Positions 20,887 through 31,959 of a stretch of 64,000 nucleotides of DNA are shown here, piece by piece. The number at the start of each line of letters is the position of its first letter. The stretch's first letter is position 1. The notes under the pieces are model-generated. The model was not told where the DNA came from and ran no database searches. It was given only the letters and a program-made list of their open reading frames with translations. The translations under genes and the position numbers were made by a program. Source of the stretch: Notamacropus eugenii (lineage: Eukaryota > Chordata > Mammalia > Diprotodontia > Macropodidae); contig NC_092879.1 of NCBI RefSeq assembly GCF_028372415.1, positions 98,314,857 to 98,378,856 on the forward strand, given 5' to 3'.

Positions 20887-22745
20887 GGAAGTTGATTCTG
20901 TTTCTATTAGTGACTCTTGGGGTCAGAGAAAGTCCAACTCCGATCCAGGAGACAAGTGGGGATGCACATCACTGGGCGTTCATCCCGAATCCTCTGTGGG
21001 TGAGGGCCATAAGATGGGGTGAAAAGATACCAACACTAGTATTACATGGCAGTTTATCACGCATGTTTGGGGGTACAGGTTTTGAATCTATAGGTAAATC
21101 AAATAGTTCACAGCCAAGGATGAACTTTACTGGATTGATCGCAGGATTACCGCTCTGTCTTCAAAAGAAGGTTGTTGGACGATGGACTGGTACTACATGG
21201 GTTTTTAATGATATAGCAGCCGATGTGACATGGTGTGCAAATAGAACTCTGGGACATGAGACTTTAGCTTATTGAGGGAACTCTAGACTTTTTCGCCTAC
21301 GGACTTGGGTCATTGAGGGACAAGATATAGATAAAAAACGAGAAATAGGTTTGAGACATAGACCATATTGTACAAAAATGAATGGGGCACAAGACATGGG
21401 ACAAAAATGAGAAGTGATTTCTAGATCTGGACCACAATGTAGCAAGAGAAATGATCCTTATGTCTCCATTTATCGTAATTATTCAGGTTTTGTATCATTT
21501 GAAGATTGTCAGTCACATCAATGTCAACAGACTGTGTTATTCTTAGAGCATTATAATGAGAGTCTTACCTCTTGTCACAACCTATCGCATTTTAGGCCAG
21601 ATCGCTATGTCTCAGGATATCCTAGTCCTAGATATGTTACTAACAAGGGTTCTGATACAGCAGGGATTGAACGGGTGATTGCCGCTATTGGGGGGCAGAC
21701 AGTACAAAGTTTTGTAGGACCATTTATTATTGTAAGACCAAACGGTAAAATAATTACAAACCATATTAGTCTTACGGCGCGAGTGTGTTTAGGATCATCT
21801 CATGCCTTTATGTGGGATCATGCAAGTCAGTCTACACTCGTGCCACATATGAATATGACAGGGATATTCAATTTAACTTGTCCGAATTGTTCGGTACATG
21901 AATGCATGGGGCCACAATTTGATAAAGGAAGGCTTTACATCATTACTAGGCCAAAGTATTCACTCACAGTAGTGAAAACACAAGGATGGTATTGCACTCC
22001 GGCTGACAATATTATGTCAGTATTAGATCAAAAGATAACAAGTATGATGCGATTCAAAAGATGTATCTCATGTGTAGTGTTAGGTATAACCTTATTAGTT
22101 GAACTAATTGTTAGTTCTACTGCTCTCTCAATGTCTGTTTCTAACACACAGAATAGTGTCCAGGAAGCAAATGCTCTTCATGATCTCATGCGCAATGTCT
22201 CAGAAGGATTTCAACGTCAGGCTCAAATGGATAAGGAATTTTACAATGCTATTCGTGCTTTACAGAAAGCAGTACTGTTCTTGGGACATGAAGTTGCATA
22301 TCTAGAATTACAATCAAAGTTGCAATGTGATTATAGGTACAATACTTTTTGTCTTACTCCAAAACAATATGATGCAACTGAAATGGCATGGGAAAAGATT
22401 CGGGCTCAATTACAAGGTGTAATCAGTGATAATATGACCTTAGAGCTCCAACAATTGATTCAATTGGCAGAAAATATCAATCAGGCTTCCCATGAAGACC
22501 TACTTCCACATAAAACTGCTCAAAATATCTTAGATTTTTTCCAACATGCTGATCCCTGGCACTCACTAAAAACTTGGCTAATTTCATTAGGATCAGGAGT
22601 ACTAACATTGCTTATATTAGTTGCTATTATACCAATATTATTAAAATGGATATTGTTAACAATCCGTAATTCCCTCTTCTCCACTAAACATACCGTGTTG
22701 GCTATGAAAGAACAACTGTACCAAAACAAAAAGGGGGAGTTGTAA
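20883..22745 (+). pseudogene. env: Betaretroviral env with two in-frame stops
   Basis: Env makes the surface (SU) and transmembrane (TM) glycoproteins. One continuous frame of 620 codons is broken only by TGA at 21273-21275 (codon 131) and TGA at 21408-21410 (codon 176); there is no frameshift. The start gives a hydrophobic signal peptide (RKLILFLLVTLG). SU carries many Asn-X-Ser/Thr sites and cysteines. A furin-type RFKR lies at 22050-22061. A hydrophobic fusion-peptide-like segment, heptad region, Cys-x7-Cys motif, one membrane segment (about 22602-22664) and a short tail follow, as in betaretroviral TM. The stop codon is supplied by the first bases of the 3' LTR (TAA at 22743-22745). As it stands it encodes only a 130-residue N-terminal fragment from its ATG. 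Confidence 0.88.
22724..22740 (+). other. Polypurine tract
   Basis: 'aaacaaaaagggggagt' directly abuts the 3' LTR and overlaps the env C-terminus. A nearly identical string occurs in the integrase remnant at about 20597-20613, at the point where the integrase is internally deleted. Confidence 0.85.
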
Positions 22746-23170
22746 CGGGACGAGTTAGAGCCGACCCCTATCCATTTTCAGGACGCCACACTGAGAGCCT
22801 GCCTAGATAACCTAGGGGCTTGTCAGTAGGGGTGGAACTAGATGGATTCAGGAGGAAGGGTCTCGTCCTTGTTTGCAACGTGGCAGCTCTTTGTCCTGGC
22901 TCCGGATGTCCAGTGGAGAAGACACCCATATAAGGAAAGGTGATAGGTGATAGGTTCAATGTAAAAGGTGATAGGTGATAGGTTCAACGTAGGGCTTAGG
23001 AATGTACGTAGGTAAAACTATAAATGCATGTGATTTAGATGAATAAAACGGAGTCTTCACCATCTTTGTCTCCCGCCCCATTCATTACTCACGAGATCAA
23101 GGCCTCTTGCTGGACAAGAGCCTTGGGTCGGGGTTAGGGGTTCCCGTAAGTGGTCTAGGGGACCCCAACA
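22741..23170 (+). repeat. 3' LTR (430 bp)
   Basis: Identical to the 5' LTR apart from lacking one 12-bp tandem unit. It has the same 27-bp direct repeats, TATA box and AATAAA, and ends in CA followed by the target duplication 'acaag'. Confidence 0.97.
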
Positions 23171-23175
23171 ACAAG
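23171..23175. repeat. Provirus target-site duplication, right
   Basis: 'acaag', matching 16045-16049. Confidence 0.8.
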
Positions 23176-23335
23176 CACTTATTAAGTGTTCACTATGTGA
23201 GCCCTGAGAATACAAATGCAAGCCGAAAGAAAGACAGTCTCTGTCCTCAGGGAGCTTCTACTCAAACTGTGCAAAGCTGACAAGAAAGCGAGCTAAAAAG
23301 GGAGGAAGGGAGTGCCCCAGAGGAGCACAGTGTCC
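23176..23335 (-). mobile_element. L2 3' end, antisense (provirus landed at its edge)
   Basis: 'cttattaagtgttcactatg' followed by 'gtcctcagggagcttct' is the reversed L2 terminus. The provirus inserted at or beside its end. Confidence 0.7.
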
Positions 23336-23439
23336 AGATCTGTGAAGCCAGAAGTAAAGCTAGGAAGCGAATCAAGGAAGACAGACCAACTACAAAAAGG
23401 ATTCTCAAAAAACTGAGAAAGGAGGTATTCTACTAGACT

Positions 23440-23620
23440 CCTTTTAGAGAACAGATAAAACCATCCTTATTTGCATATGACAGCATGGTCTACATAGAGA
23501 ATCCTAGGGACTCAACAAAGATACTGTTTAAGACAGTAGCTTCAGCAAAGTTACAGGTTACAAAATTAAGCCCTCCAGAGATCATTGGTAACTTTCAAGA
23601 GAGAAGTTTCAGTCAAAAGA
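23440..23620 (+). mobile_element. L1 ORF2 reverse transcriptase fragment
   Basis: The frame from 23485 reads MVYIENPRDSTK, which is the stretch just after the L1 RT active-site aspartates. The preceding codons encode a degraded 'YDSM' in place of the usual ADDM. It is a short remnant. Confidence 0.65.
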
Positions 23621-23749
23621 TGAAGTCAGAAGCCAGATGGCAGAGGGTTCTGAAGTGTCAGAAAGGATTAGGGAAAGGAAGGGGAGGCATTGAGTGCAGA
23701 CCTTTCTCAAGGAGTTTAGCTGAGAAAGGGAGGATTGCTGTTGTGTTTG

Positions 23750-24005
23750 TCATTCGTTCTTGAAGAGGACCATGACATCAAGATGATGACATGACTTGCA
23801 GTTGACTTTGATTTGAGGGAGAGAGGGCTGTGCAAGGTCACCAATCTCACTTTCTTGTCCTGAGCCATCTGGGTCCAGTGGCCTGGTATTCATCAGGATG
23901 GCTGGAGATGGCCCACTGGGAGACCCTGGCCCTTTTAGGCTAAGGTCTTATAGCATTCTCACTTTGAGTGAGATACACCCATTCAATGAATAGGCTTCTT
24001 TAAGT
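23750..24005 (+). mobile_element. Marsupial-type SINE
   Basis: It runs 'cattcgttcttgaagaggac', 'tgacttgcagttgacttt', 'gggctgtgcaaggtcacc', 'ctggagatggccca' and 'ggcccttttaggctaagg' in order. A clear relative is present at 41607-41805. The family name is not asserted. Confidence 0.65.
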
Positions 24006-24560
24006 GAGAAAGGGAGGAAAGGCCTGGGGCAATAGCCAGCAGGAATGGTAGGCTCTAGAGAGGGTTTTTTAAGGAGGAGGAAGACATAGATGAGTTTGTA
24101 GGTAACAGGGAAGCAGCCAGTAGACAGGATGAGACTGAGGATTAGGGAGAAAGTAGGCATGATAGAGGGAGCAATCTGCTGGAAGAGACAGGCAGAGCTG
24201 GAATTGAGGGCACCTGCAGAATGGTTGGCCTTAGCAAGCACAACGGACACTTCATCATAAGAGATTGTGAAGGAGAGACGCAGCAGGGGTGTGGACCAAA
24301 ATGCCAAGGTAAAATAAGGAATATAGAAGAGGGGCCTAAATGTTTTCTGTGAAGAGTGAGGTGAGGTCCTCAGCAGAGAGGGTGGGATAAGTCAATGGTA
24401 GAGGAGGGTTGAAGAGAAAAGTTTTGGAACAGTTGTTGTAGTGAACTGGACAAGGAATCAATTAAGGAGGAAAAGAGAACTGCTTTCCTATAGTAAGGGC
24501 CCAGTTGAGATTGGCTAAAATCAGTTTCTAGTGGACCCAGTCAACATGGTTTCATTATTT
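24006..24560 (-). mobile_element. L2/CR1-clade ORF2 fragment, antisense
   Basis: The minus-strand frame 23948-24307 has RT-leader features of L2/CR1 elements: 'SLILSTGCFPVTYK', 'LLKKPSLEPTIPAGYCP'. The upstream part near 24450-24540 is the reverse complement of the segment at 29468-29570 (about 85-90% by eye), confirming one family. Confidence 0.7.
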
Positions 24561-24778
24561 CCTCTGGCTCCATTCAACCTAACATGAGTAGGAAGGAGCA
24601 AGTGGAGGAGAAAGGAAGATGATAGGAGTAATCGAGGGTTGGGTTTGGCAAGGCATGATCAGTGAGCATTGACAGTATAGACCTGAACTAACTTTTTCTC
24701 AGTCCTCATCACTGGTCACTTCTCAGCACTCTATGACACTGCTGATCACCCTCTTCTTAACATCTTATTCTCTGGAGC
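24561..24778 (+). other. Unassigned, ending in a short L2 piece
   Basis: About 24700-24778 ('tctatgacactgctgatcaccctcttctt') is plus-strand L2 ORF2. The rest is not recognised. Confidence 0.45.
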
Positions 24779-24978
24779 AGCTAGATGGTGAGGTACACAG
24801 AGTGCTGGGTATAGAATCAGGAAGACCTGAGTTCAAATTCAGACCATAGACATTTAGTAGCTGTGTGATCCTGGACAAATCACCGAATCCCTTTCTACCT
24901 CATTTCCTCATTTGTAAAATCATAATCATCATAATAGTACCTATCTCCTAGGGTTGCCATAAAACCCTAGAGAGCACA
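24779..24978 (+). mobile_element. tRNA-derived SINE (MIR-like/CORE type)
   Basis: 'agcagctagatggtgaggtacacag' A-box region (first part), 'ctgagttcaaattc' B-box region, 'agctgtgtgatcctggac' core and 'cctcatttgtaaaatc'. It is inserted just upstream of older L1 DNA. Confidence 0.85.
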
Positions 24979-25310
24979 GGAATAAATGAACCTTTCCAAA
25001 AAATGTTGTCATATTTCTGTAAAACTAAAAGCCAATATTATGTGTAATGGGTATAAACTAGATGTCTCTCCAATAAAATCAGTGACAAAGCATGGATGTC
25101 CATTATCTACTACATGTTTTATATAGGGTTAGAGCAATGAGAGAAGAAAAAGAAACTGGAGAAATAAACACAGGCAAAAACAAAATAAAATCATCACTTT
25201 TGGCAGATGATATGATGGCTTACTTAAAGAACCCTGGAGAGTCAAATAAAAAACTGAGACAAGGAACAACTTCAGCCAAGTTGCACAGTATAAAATAAAC
25301 CCAGAGAAAT

Positions 25311-25395
25311 AATTTATATATTATATATATGCATGTGTGTATATATACATACACACATATAGATAGGTATGTATGCATTTTATACATATATATGT
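25311..25395. repeat. AT/AC-rich microsatellite
   Basis: Imperfect (AT)n and (AC/GT)n units such as 'tatatatgcatgtgtgtata' and 'acatacacacatatag' inside old L1 DNA. Confidence 0.8.
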
Positions 25396-25446
25396 AAAAT
25401 CACCAACAAAATCCAGCAGGAAGAGATAGAAAAAGAAATTTGGTTT

Positions 25447-25461
25447 AAAATAACTACAGAA
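25447..25461. repeat. Target-site duplication, left copy
   Basis: 'aaaataactacagaa' (15 bp), repeated exactly at 28964-28978. Confidence 0.92.
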
Positions 25462-26020
25462 GAAAAAACCCCACCATGTTATTCAATAAGAGGAAACCGT
25501 TTACATCCCCTATATGGAAAGATGATACTCGTAAATCTTGAGAATTGTATCTTTATTATGACATTTAAAGGGATATACATAGACAGAGGGTGTGAGTATA
25601 AATTAACTGATGTGATGATAACCTAATTAAGGGGTGAAAAGGGATTGTAATGGGAGAAGAGGAAAGGAGGAGGCAGAAAAGGGTAAATTGCATCACATGA
25701 AGAGGCACAAAAACATTATTGTAGAAGGAAAGAAGGGAGGGAGATGAGCATTGTTTGAACTTTACTCTCATTGGATTTGGTTCATACTCAGGTACTGAAA
25801 TCTAACATGCCCTACAGGTAGTAGGAGGGGAAAGGGGAAAGAAAAGGGAGGGGGTGGTTAGAAGGGAGGGAAGAAGTAGTAAGGGAAAAGGGAAAGAAAA
25901 AGGAAGGGGGCCTGAGAGAAGGGAGGGAAGTTTGAGGGAGACGGCGGTCAAAAGTAAAACTCTTATGAGGAAGGAAAGGGAGAAGGGAGAAAAATAAGCA
26001 TAAATGGGAGGGGAAATAGG

Positions 26021-26278
26021 ATGGAGAGAAACACACAGATAGCAATCATAACTGTGAATGTGAATGGGATGAACTCTCCCATAAAACGGAGGTGGATAGC
26101 AGAATGGATTAAAAACAATTATCCTACAATACATTGCTTACAAGAAACACATTTGAAAAAGGGGGGAACACACAGGGTAAAGGTAAAACGGGGGAGTGGA
26201 ATAGACTATGTTTCATCTGAAGTAAGAAAAGCAGGGGTGGCAATCCTAATCTCAAAGCAAAAGCAAAAACAGATTTAA
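26021..26278 (+). pseudogene. L1 ORF2p endonuclease domain fragment
   Basis: 85 residues of the APE-like endonuclease that nicks target DNA at TTTT/AA. The Asn of 'NVNG' and the catalytic Glu of 'LQETHL' are present. Later residues decay and the frame ends at a premature stop. The fragment is part of the nested L1 and is not functional. Confidence 0.85.
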
Positions 26279-27928
26279 AGAGATAAGGAAGGAAACTATA
26301 TCCTGCTAAAAGGCACCATAGACAATGAAGTAATATCATTACTAAACATATATCCTCCAAGTGGTATAGCATCCAAATTCTTAGAGGAGAAGTTAAGGGA
26401 GTTACAGGAAGAAATACACAGGAAAACTATAGTAGTGGGATACCTCAACCTTCCCCTCTTTGAACTTAAAAATCTAACCTCAAAATAAACAAGAAAGAAG
26501 TTAAGGAAGTGAATTTTAAAAAGGTAGATCTCTGAAGAAAACTGAATGGGGATAAAAAGGTATATATCTTTTTCTCAGCTGTATATGGCACCTGCACAAA
26601 AACTGATAACGTACTAGGGCATAAAAACCTCACAATCCAGTGCGGAAAGGCAGAAACGTTAAATGTATCCTTTTCAGATTATGATGCAATAAAAATTATA
26701 TGTAATAAAGGACCATGGAAAGATAGACTAAAACTTAATTGGCAACTAAATAATCTAATCCTAAAGAATGAGTGGGTCAAACAACAAATTGTAGAAATAA
26801 TCAGTAACTTCATTCAAGAGAATGACAATAATTAGACAACATACCAAAACTTATTGGATGCTGTGAAAGGAGTTCTTAGGGGGAGTTTTATATCTCTTTC
26901 ATATCTCTGAATGCTTAAATGAATAAAATAGAGAAAGATCAATGAATTGGACATGCAATTGAAAAAGTTAGAAAAAGGACAAACTAAAAATCCTCAATTA
27001 AATACCAAATTAGAAATACTGAAAACCAAAGGAGAGATTAATAAAATTGAAATTAAGAAAACTACTGAACTAATAAATAAAACTAAGAGCTGCCTTTATG
27101 AAAAAAAAAAGATAAACTGTTGGTTAATTTGATTTAAAAAAAGAAAGAAGAAAACCAAATTACCAGTATCAAAAATGAAAAGAGTGAATTCACTACCAAT
27201 GAAAAGGAAATTCAAACAACAATTAGAAACTATTTTGCTCAACTGTATGCCAACAAATTTGACAATCTTAGTGAAATGGATGAATATATGCAAAAATTTA
27301 AATTGCCCAGATTAATAGAAGAGAGAGTAAAATAAATAACCCCATCTCAGAAAAAGAAATTGAACAAGCCATTAATGAATTCCCTAGGAAAAAATGAAAG
27401 TAGTCTAGCCATACCAGATCTTAAATTGTATTATAAATCAGCAATCATCAAAAACTACTTGGTACTAGCTAAGAAATAGAGGGGTAGATCAATGGAAAAG
27501 CTTAGATACACAAGACACAGTACTTAATGGCTATAGTAATCTACTGTTTGATAAACCTGAAGATCCCAACTTCTGGGACAAGAACTCATTATTTGACAAA
27601 AACTGCTGGAGAAACTAGAAAATAGTATGGCAGAAACTGGGCATAGAGCAACATCTTATATCGTATACCAAAATAAAGTCCAAATGGGTACACAATTTAG
27701 GCATAAAGGCTAATACTATAAGCAAATTAGGGGAGCAAGGAATAGTTTATCTGTCAGATTTATGGAGAGTGGAGAAATTTATGACCAAACAAGAGATAGA
27801 GAACATGATGAAATGCAAAATGGATAATTTTGATTACATTAAATTGAAAACGTTTTTGCACAAAATAAACCCATTGCAACCAAGATTAGGAGGGAAAGCA
27901 GAAAACTAGGAAAGAATTTTTACAACCA

Positions 27929-28555
27929 GTGTCTGCGATAAACCTCGTTTCTAAAATATATAGAGAACTGAGTCAAATTAAGAATACAAGTCATTCCCCA
28001 ATTCATAAATGGTCAAAGGATATGAACAGGCAGTTTTCAGAGGAAGAAATTAAAGATACCTATAGTCATATGAAAACATGCTCTACATCACTATTGATTA
28101 GAGAAATCCAAATCAAAACAGCTCTGAGGTACCAGATCACACCTGTCAGATTGGCTAACATGACAAAACAGGAAGTTGATAAATGTTGGAGAAAATGTGG
28201 GAGAGTTGGAACACTAATTCATTGTTGGTGGAGCTGTAGCTGATCCAATCATTCTGGAGAGCAATTTGGAACTATGCCCAAAGGGCTACAAAATGTGCAT
28301 ACCCTTTGACCCAACAATACCACTTCTAAGGCTGTATCCTAAAGAGATCATAAAAATGGGGAAAAGACCCACAGGTACCAAAATATTTATAGCAGCTCTC
28401 TCTGTGGTGGCCAAGAACCAGAAATCAAGGGGATGCCCATCCATTGGGGAATGGTTGAACAAGTTGTGGTATAAGAATGTAATGGAATACTATTGTGCTA
28501 TAAGAAATGAAGAACAGGCAGACTTCAGAAAAACCTGGAAAGACGTATGAACTGA
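27929..28555 (+). pseudogene. L1 ORF2p C-terminal region, broken
   Basis: Frames 27929-28243 and 28266-28550 together cover the end of ORF2. The first has 'HKWSKDMNRQFSEEEI', the second 'EIIKMGKRPTGTKIFIAALS' followed by 'SIGEWLNKLWY'. A frame change lies between them. It corresponds to the 12124-12668 part of the other nested copy. Confidence 0.85.
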
Positions 28556-28963
28556 TGCTGAGTGAAGTGAGCAGAACCAGAAAAATATTGTACACAGTAA
28601 CAGCCACAGCGTGAGATGAGTGACTTTGACAGACTTAGTCCTTTTCAACAAGGCAAAGACCTAAAATAATTCCACAGGACTCATGATGGAAAATGCCCTC
28701 CACATCCAGAGAAAGAACTATGGAGTCTGAACACAGAGTGAAGCAGGCAATTTTCTTTTTTTGTTTGTTTTTTTCATTCTCATGATTCCTCCAATTTGTT
28801 CCAATTCTTCCATGCAATATATCTAATATGAAAATACGTTTAATAGGAATGTATATGTAGAGCCTTTATCAGATTGCATGCTGTTTTGAGGAGGCAGGGG
28901 GAGAAAATATAAAACTTAGAGAAGTGAATGTTGAAAATTAAAAATAAATAAACAAAAAAAAAT

Positions 28964-28978
28964 AAAATAACTACAGAA
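28964..28978. repeat. Target-site duplication, right copy
   Basis: 'aaaataactacagaa', identical to 25447-25461. Confidence 0.92.
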
Positions 28979-29350
28979 AACATAAAATACTTGGAAGTCT
29001 CCCCTCCAAAACACACAGGGGAACTATATGAATACAACTATAAAGCACATTTATACAAATAAAGACATTTAAATAATTGGAGAAATATTAATTGCTCACC
29101 AATAGGCTGAAATGAAAATACAACCCAAATTAATTTACATATTCAGTTCCATACCAATGAAACTACCAACGAATTGCTTTATAGATCTAATAAAATTCAT
29201 CTGAAGGAGCAAAAGGTAAAGAGTGTCAAGGGAATTAATGAAAAGAGTGGAGTAAAAGGGAACCTAGCAGTACCAGACCTTAAACTATGCTACAAAATAG
29301 TAATCTGCAAAACAATTTGGTCCTGGTTTAAAAAAATAGAGAAGCTGACT
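28979..29350 (+). mobile_element. Older L1 ORF2 (right side of nested insertion)
   Basis: It resumes exactly where 25446 stopped ('cataaaatacttggaagtct', 'gaactatatgaatacaacta') and continues to 'gcagtaccagaccttaaac'. These are ORF2 post-RT codons. Confidence 0.8.
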
Positions 29351-29351
29351 G

Positions 29352-29467
29352 GTAGAGTCCAAAGGGTGGGAAACCTGCAGCTTTGAGGCCGCATGTGGCC
29401 CTCTAGGTCCTCAAGTGTGGCTCTTTGACTGAATTCAACCTTCATAGGACAAATCCCCTTCATAACA
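29352..29467 (+). mobile_element. hAT-like element fragment
   Basis: 'ggtgggaaacctgcagct', 'ggccctctaggtcctcaag' and 'ctttgactgaattcaac' match the element at 5951. Confidence 0.6.
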
Positions 29468-29575
29468 AGTCCACTAGAAATTGATTCTAGCCGATCTCAA
29501 CTGGGCCCTTAACTATACAGGTGATCCCCTATCCTTCCTTGATTGGTTCCTTGTCCTGCTCACCACAGCAACTGC
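29468..29575 (+). mobile_element. L2/CR1-clade fragment
   Basis: 'tctcaactgggccctta' and 'ttgattggttccttgtcc' are the sense version of the antisense segment at 24450-24540. Confidence 0.6.
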
Positions 29576-29584
29576 TCCTAAATA

Positions 29585-30600
29585 AAATAGATAAAACTAA
29601 CAAAATAACCATATTGAAAAAATGCTCTAAATAACTAATGGAGAAATGTGAATTAAAATCACTATGAGGGAAATGGGAAGTAAAAGAAGTCACATCCAGC
29701 AGAATGGCCAGTTGAACCCAAAGAAGGGAAAATGACAAATGCTGGAGAGGCTGTCAGAAGACAGGTGTAATGGTGGTGAAGTTAGGAACTGGTCCAGCCA
29801 TTCTGGAAAGCAATTTGAAACTGCATCCAAAAAGCTATTAAACTGTACATTCCTTTGGCCCCAGTGATACCACTACTAGGTCTATACCTCAAAGACATCA
29901 GAGAGTGAGGAAAAGGACCCAGATGTATAAAAATAGTCTAGTAGTTTTGTTTGTGGTAGTAAAAAATTGTAAACTGAGAGGGTGCCCATCAATTGGGGAA
30001 TGGTTGAACGAATTATGGCATATGTATGTGATAGAAAACACTACTGTGCTGTAAGAAATAAGCCTAGGGAGGCTTGTATGACTTGATACACAGTAAAGTG
30101 AGTGGAACGAGGAGCACCATTTCTAAAATAGCATCAATATTGTAAAGACAAAACAACTTTGAAAAGAAAGAATTTTAAAAGGAATGTTAAAAGAAAGCCT
30201 TAGAAAGTCTGATTGATACAATGACAAAGCATGATTCCAGAGACTCATAATGAAACATGTTACCAATTTCATGAAGGAGATGTGATGAACTCAAGAGTGC
30301 AAGATGGAGACATATTTTTTTTCTGGACGTGGCCAATGGGAGGATTTGTTTTGCTTGCGTATATATGATTTTAACAGGAAATTTTGGCTTTTTTGCTTTC
30401 TCAATGGGGGTGGGACAATGGCAAAGAGAGAAGGTGGATCTTCATTTTCAAAAAATTTTAACTGCTTGGGAAACTAGATATCAGTCTAGCAGAAATTAGT
30501 TTTAAATTGCTCTCTCACACCATATAAGATAAATTCCAAATAATACATCACTTAGGTATAAATGGTCATATTAGAAACAAATTAAGCAGCTATGAAGGAA
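29585..30600 (+). mobile_element. L1 ORF2 C-terminus and 3' UTR, old
   Basis: 'ccagccattctggaaagcaa', 'ggtgcccatcaattggggaa' and 'agtaaagtgagtggaac' mark the end of ORF2. A 3' UTR follows to about 30470 with 'tttgctttctcaatggggg'. A further short ORF2 remnant occupies about 30471-30600. Confidence 0.75.
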
Positions 30601-30884
30601 ATATCTATTGTGCTGTCATTTCCAAATCTGGACTTGTTCTGATTTTCTCTGGTCTCTGGGGACACACTTTGTTCTCTGTTGTTTGCTAGCAGAAAAATGT
30701 TTACAAATTCTGAGAATCCTGATACCAGGTCTCACAAATACATCTCAGATCCCTGAGCAAGGCTGTATGTTCCTCTGAAGACCTTTTTTCTGTCCTTGAC
30801 CTCCTTAGAGGATATGGCAAGTAATGAACTCCCTGAGACAAAGGATATAAAAACTTTAGTCGCTTTTTTTCAAAAAGAAGAATT
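30601..30884. other. Unassigned sequence
   Basis: Nothing recognised. The plus-strand frame 30796-31071 runs into antisense L1 and is not a gene. Confidence 0.45.
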
Positions 30885-31560
30885 TCAACTCGATTTACAG
30901 AAACTTTATCCATTCACAGCTCTACCAGTAAGAAAAGCCCTGTGCCTGTCTTCCATAACATTGACTATTCCCGGAGTTTTCTTTTTTGACAATTTGCTGG
31001 GCATGAGAGGGAAACCTGAAAGTTGTTTTGATTTGCATATTATGAGTATTTTGGAACAATGTTTTACGTAGTTAAAAGTTTACAATTCTTATGAGAACTT
31101 TCTGTTCTTTGGATCATATTTAATCATTATGTCCTGGCTGTACCCACTAAGATATCTGATGGAAAGATTTTTTCCCCCAAATGTTTCCATTCTTAACCTT
31201 GTTACAATGTGGTCATGCAGGTTTTTCAGTGTGATATGATCAAAATTAAGCATTTTATCTGTTTTGCCTGCCTCTCCCCTTTGTTTGAAGAATTTTCCAC
31301 CTAACTATCGTTGTGAAAGATGCCTGATATGGTTCTCTTCTTTTTCTAAATTATGTGGCTTTTAATATTCCGATCCTATGTGTCTATTTTGCACTTAGTA
31401 TGGTACATGGTCTAAGACGTTTGAAAACTAATTTTGACACAACTAATTCTAGATCCCCACTCCAATTTTCAAAAGAGGAATTGGGGAGATCGAATTATTG
31501 AGATTACTGAATTCATTTCTTTCTGATTCTTCTTTATATGGTCTACGGCCATATTTAAGG
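30885..31560 (-). mobile_element. L1 ORF2 3' portion, antisense
   Basis: Read in reverse it has 'atgcaaatcaaaacaactt' near 31035 and 'gaagacaggcac' near 30950. The 'ataccaaaata'-like block, here diverged, lies near 31390-31420. These are in L1 order on the minus strand. Old and truncated. Confidence 0.6.
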
Positions 31561-31594
31561 ACAGACCTAACCTTGTAACTCCTCTAATCCATCA

Positions 31595-31910
31595 ATTCTA
31601 GTGTCAGTCAGTAAACATCTATTAAGCACCTACTATGTGCAGGCACCACAGGTGAAAGACAGGCCTTGCCACTTGATAGTGGATAAAATATAAACACCTA
31701 GGTTTGGCTTTGAAGGCCTTTCTTAACCTGGCCCTAACGTCCTCCTGCGCTACAAACCCTCCACCTCCCTACTCTACACAGTCATTCCAGCTCAGTGCTG
31801 TATATATTTACAGGTACTTGGAAATTCGCAATTATTTCACTCTTTATCCTTATACATACCCAGCATAGTGCCTGGTACACACTGGGCGCTTAATAACGAG
31901 TGTTGTCGTT
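31595..31910. mobile_element. L2 fragments in opposite orientations
   Basis: 31598-31670 is an antisense L2 terminus ('gtcagtcagtaaacatctatt'-like, then 'ctactatgtgcaggcacc'). 31675-31905 is sense L2 ('aacctggccctaacgtcctc', ending 'tgcctggtacacactgggcg'). Confidence 0.65.
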
Positions 31911-31959
31911 TTTGTCCAGCTCTGTAGAGCGGTGCCTGATTTAGAAAGCATGGCCATTT

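Larger units (their letters stand above)
16050..23170 (+). mobile_element. Class II (betaretrovirus-type) endogenous provirus, internally replaced
   Basis: A 7.1-kb provirus with two LTRs (TG...CA), a 5-bp target duplication, PBS, gag start, integrase C-terminal remnant, env and polypurine tract in correct order. Affiliation rests on the matrix sequence, the integrase tail, the env TM architecture, the lysine-tRNA-like PBS and the very short R. Most of gag, all of protease and RT, and most of integrase are absent. In their place, 17552-20526 is AT-rich DNA without retroviral coding. LTR identity implies a recent insertion, so a helper must have moved it in trans if this structure existed before integration. 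Confidence 0.93.
24985..25461 (+). mobile_element. Older L1 ORF2 (left side of nested insertion)
   Basis: The frame 25092-25298 contains the RT catalytic region (LLADDMMAYLKNPGESNKKL), with YxDD represented by ADDM. An AT/TG microsatellite-like patch interrupts it at about 25311-25395. The element is cut at 25461 and continues at 28979. Confidence 0.8.
25462..28963 (+). mobile_element. Nested L1 with internally deleted ORF2
   Basis: A 3.5-kb L1 inserted in an older L1, with exact 15-bp target duplications. It starts in the purine-rich ORF1-ORF2 spacer (25560-26010). The ORF2 endonuclease follows at 26021-26278 (NVNGMNSPIKRR, catalytic QETH). Degraded pre-RT sequence reaches about 27330. It then jumps at about 27360-27400 to the post-RT part ('ccataccagatcttaaattg') and runs to the C-terminus near 28550, the 3' UTR and an A-rich tail at about 28935-28963. 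The reverse transcriptase core is missing. Many frameshifts show it is dead. Confidence 0.9.

Noticed and set aside
30796..31071. 91-residue plus-strand frame
   Set aside because: Much of it is antisense L1 ORF2.
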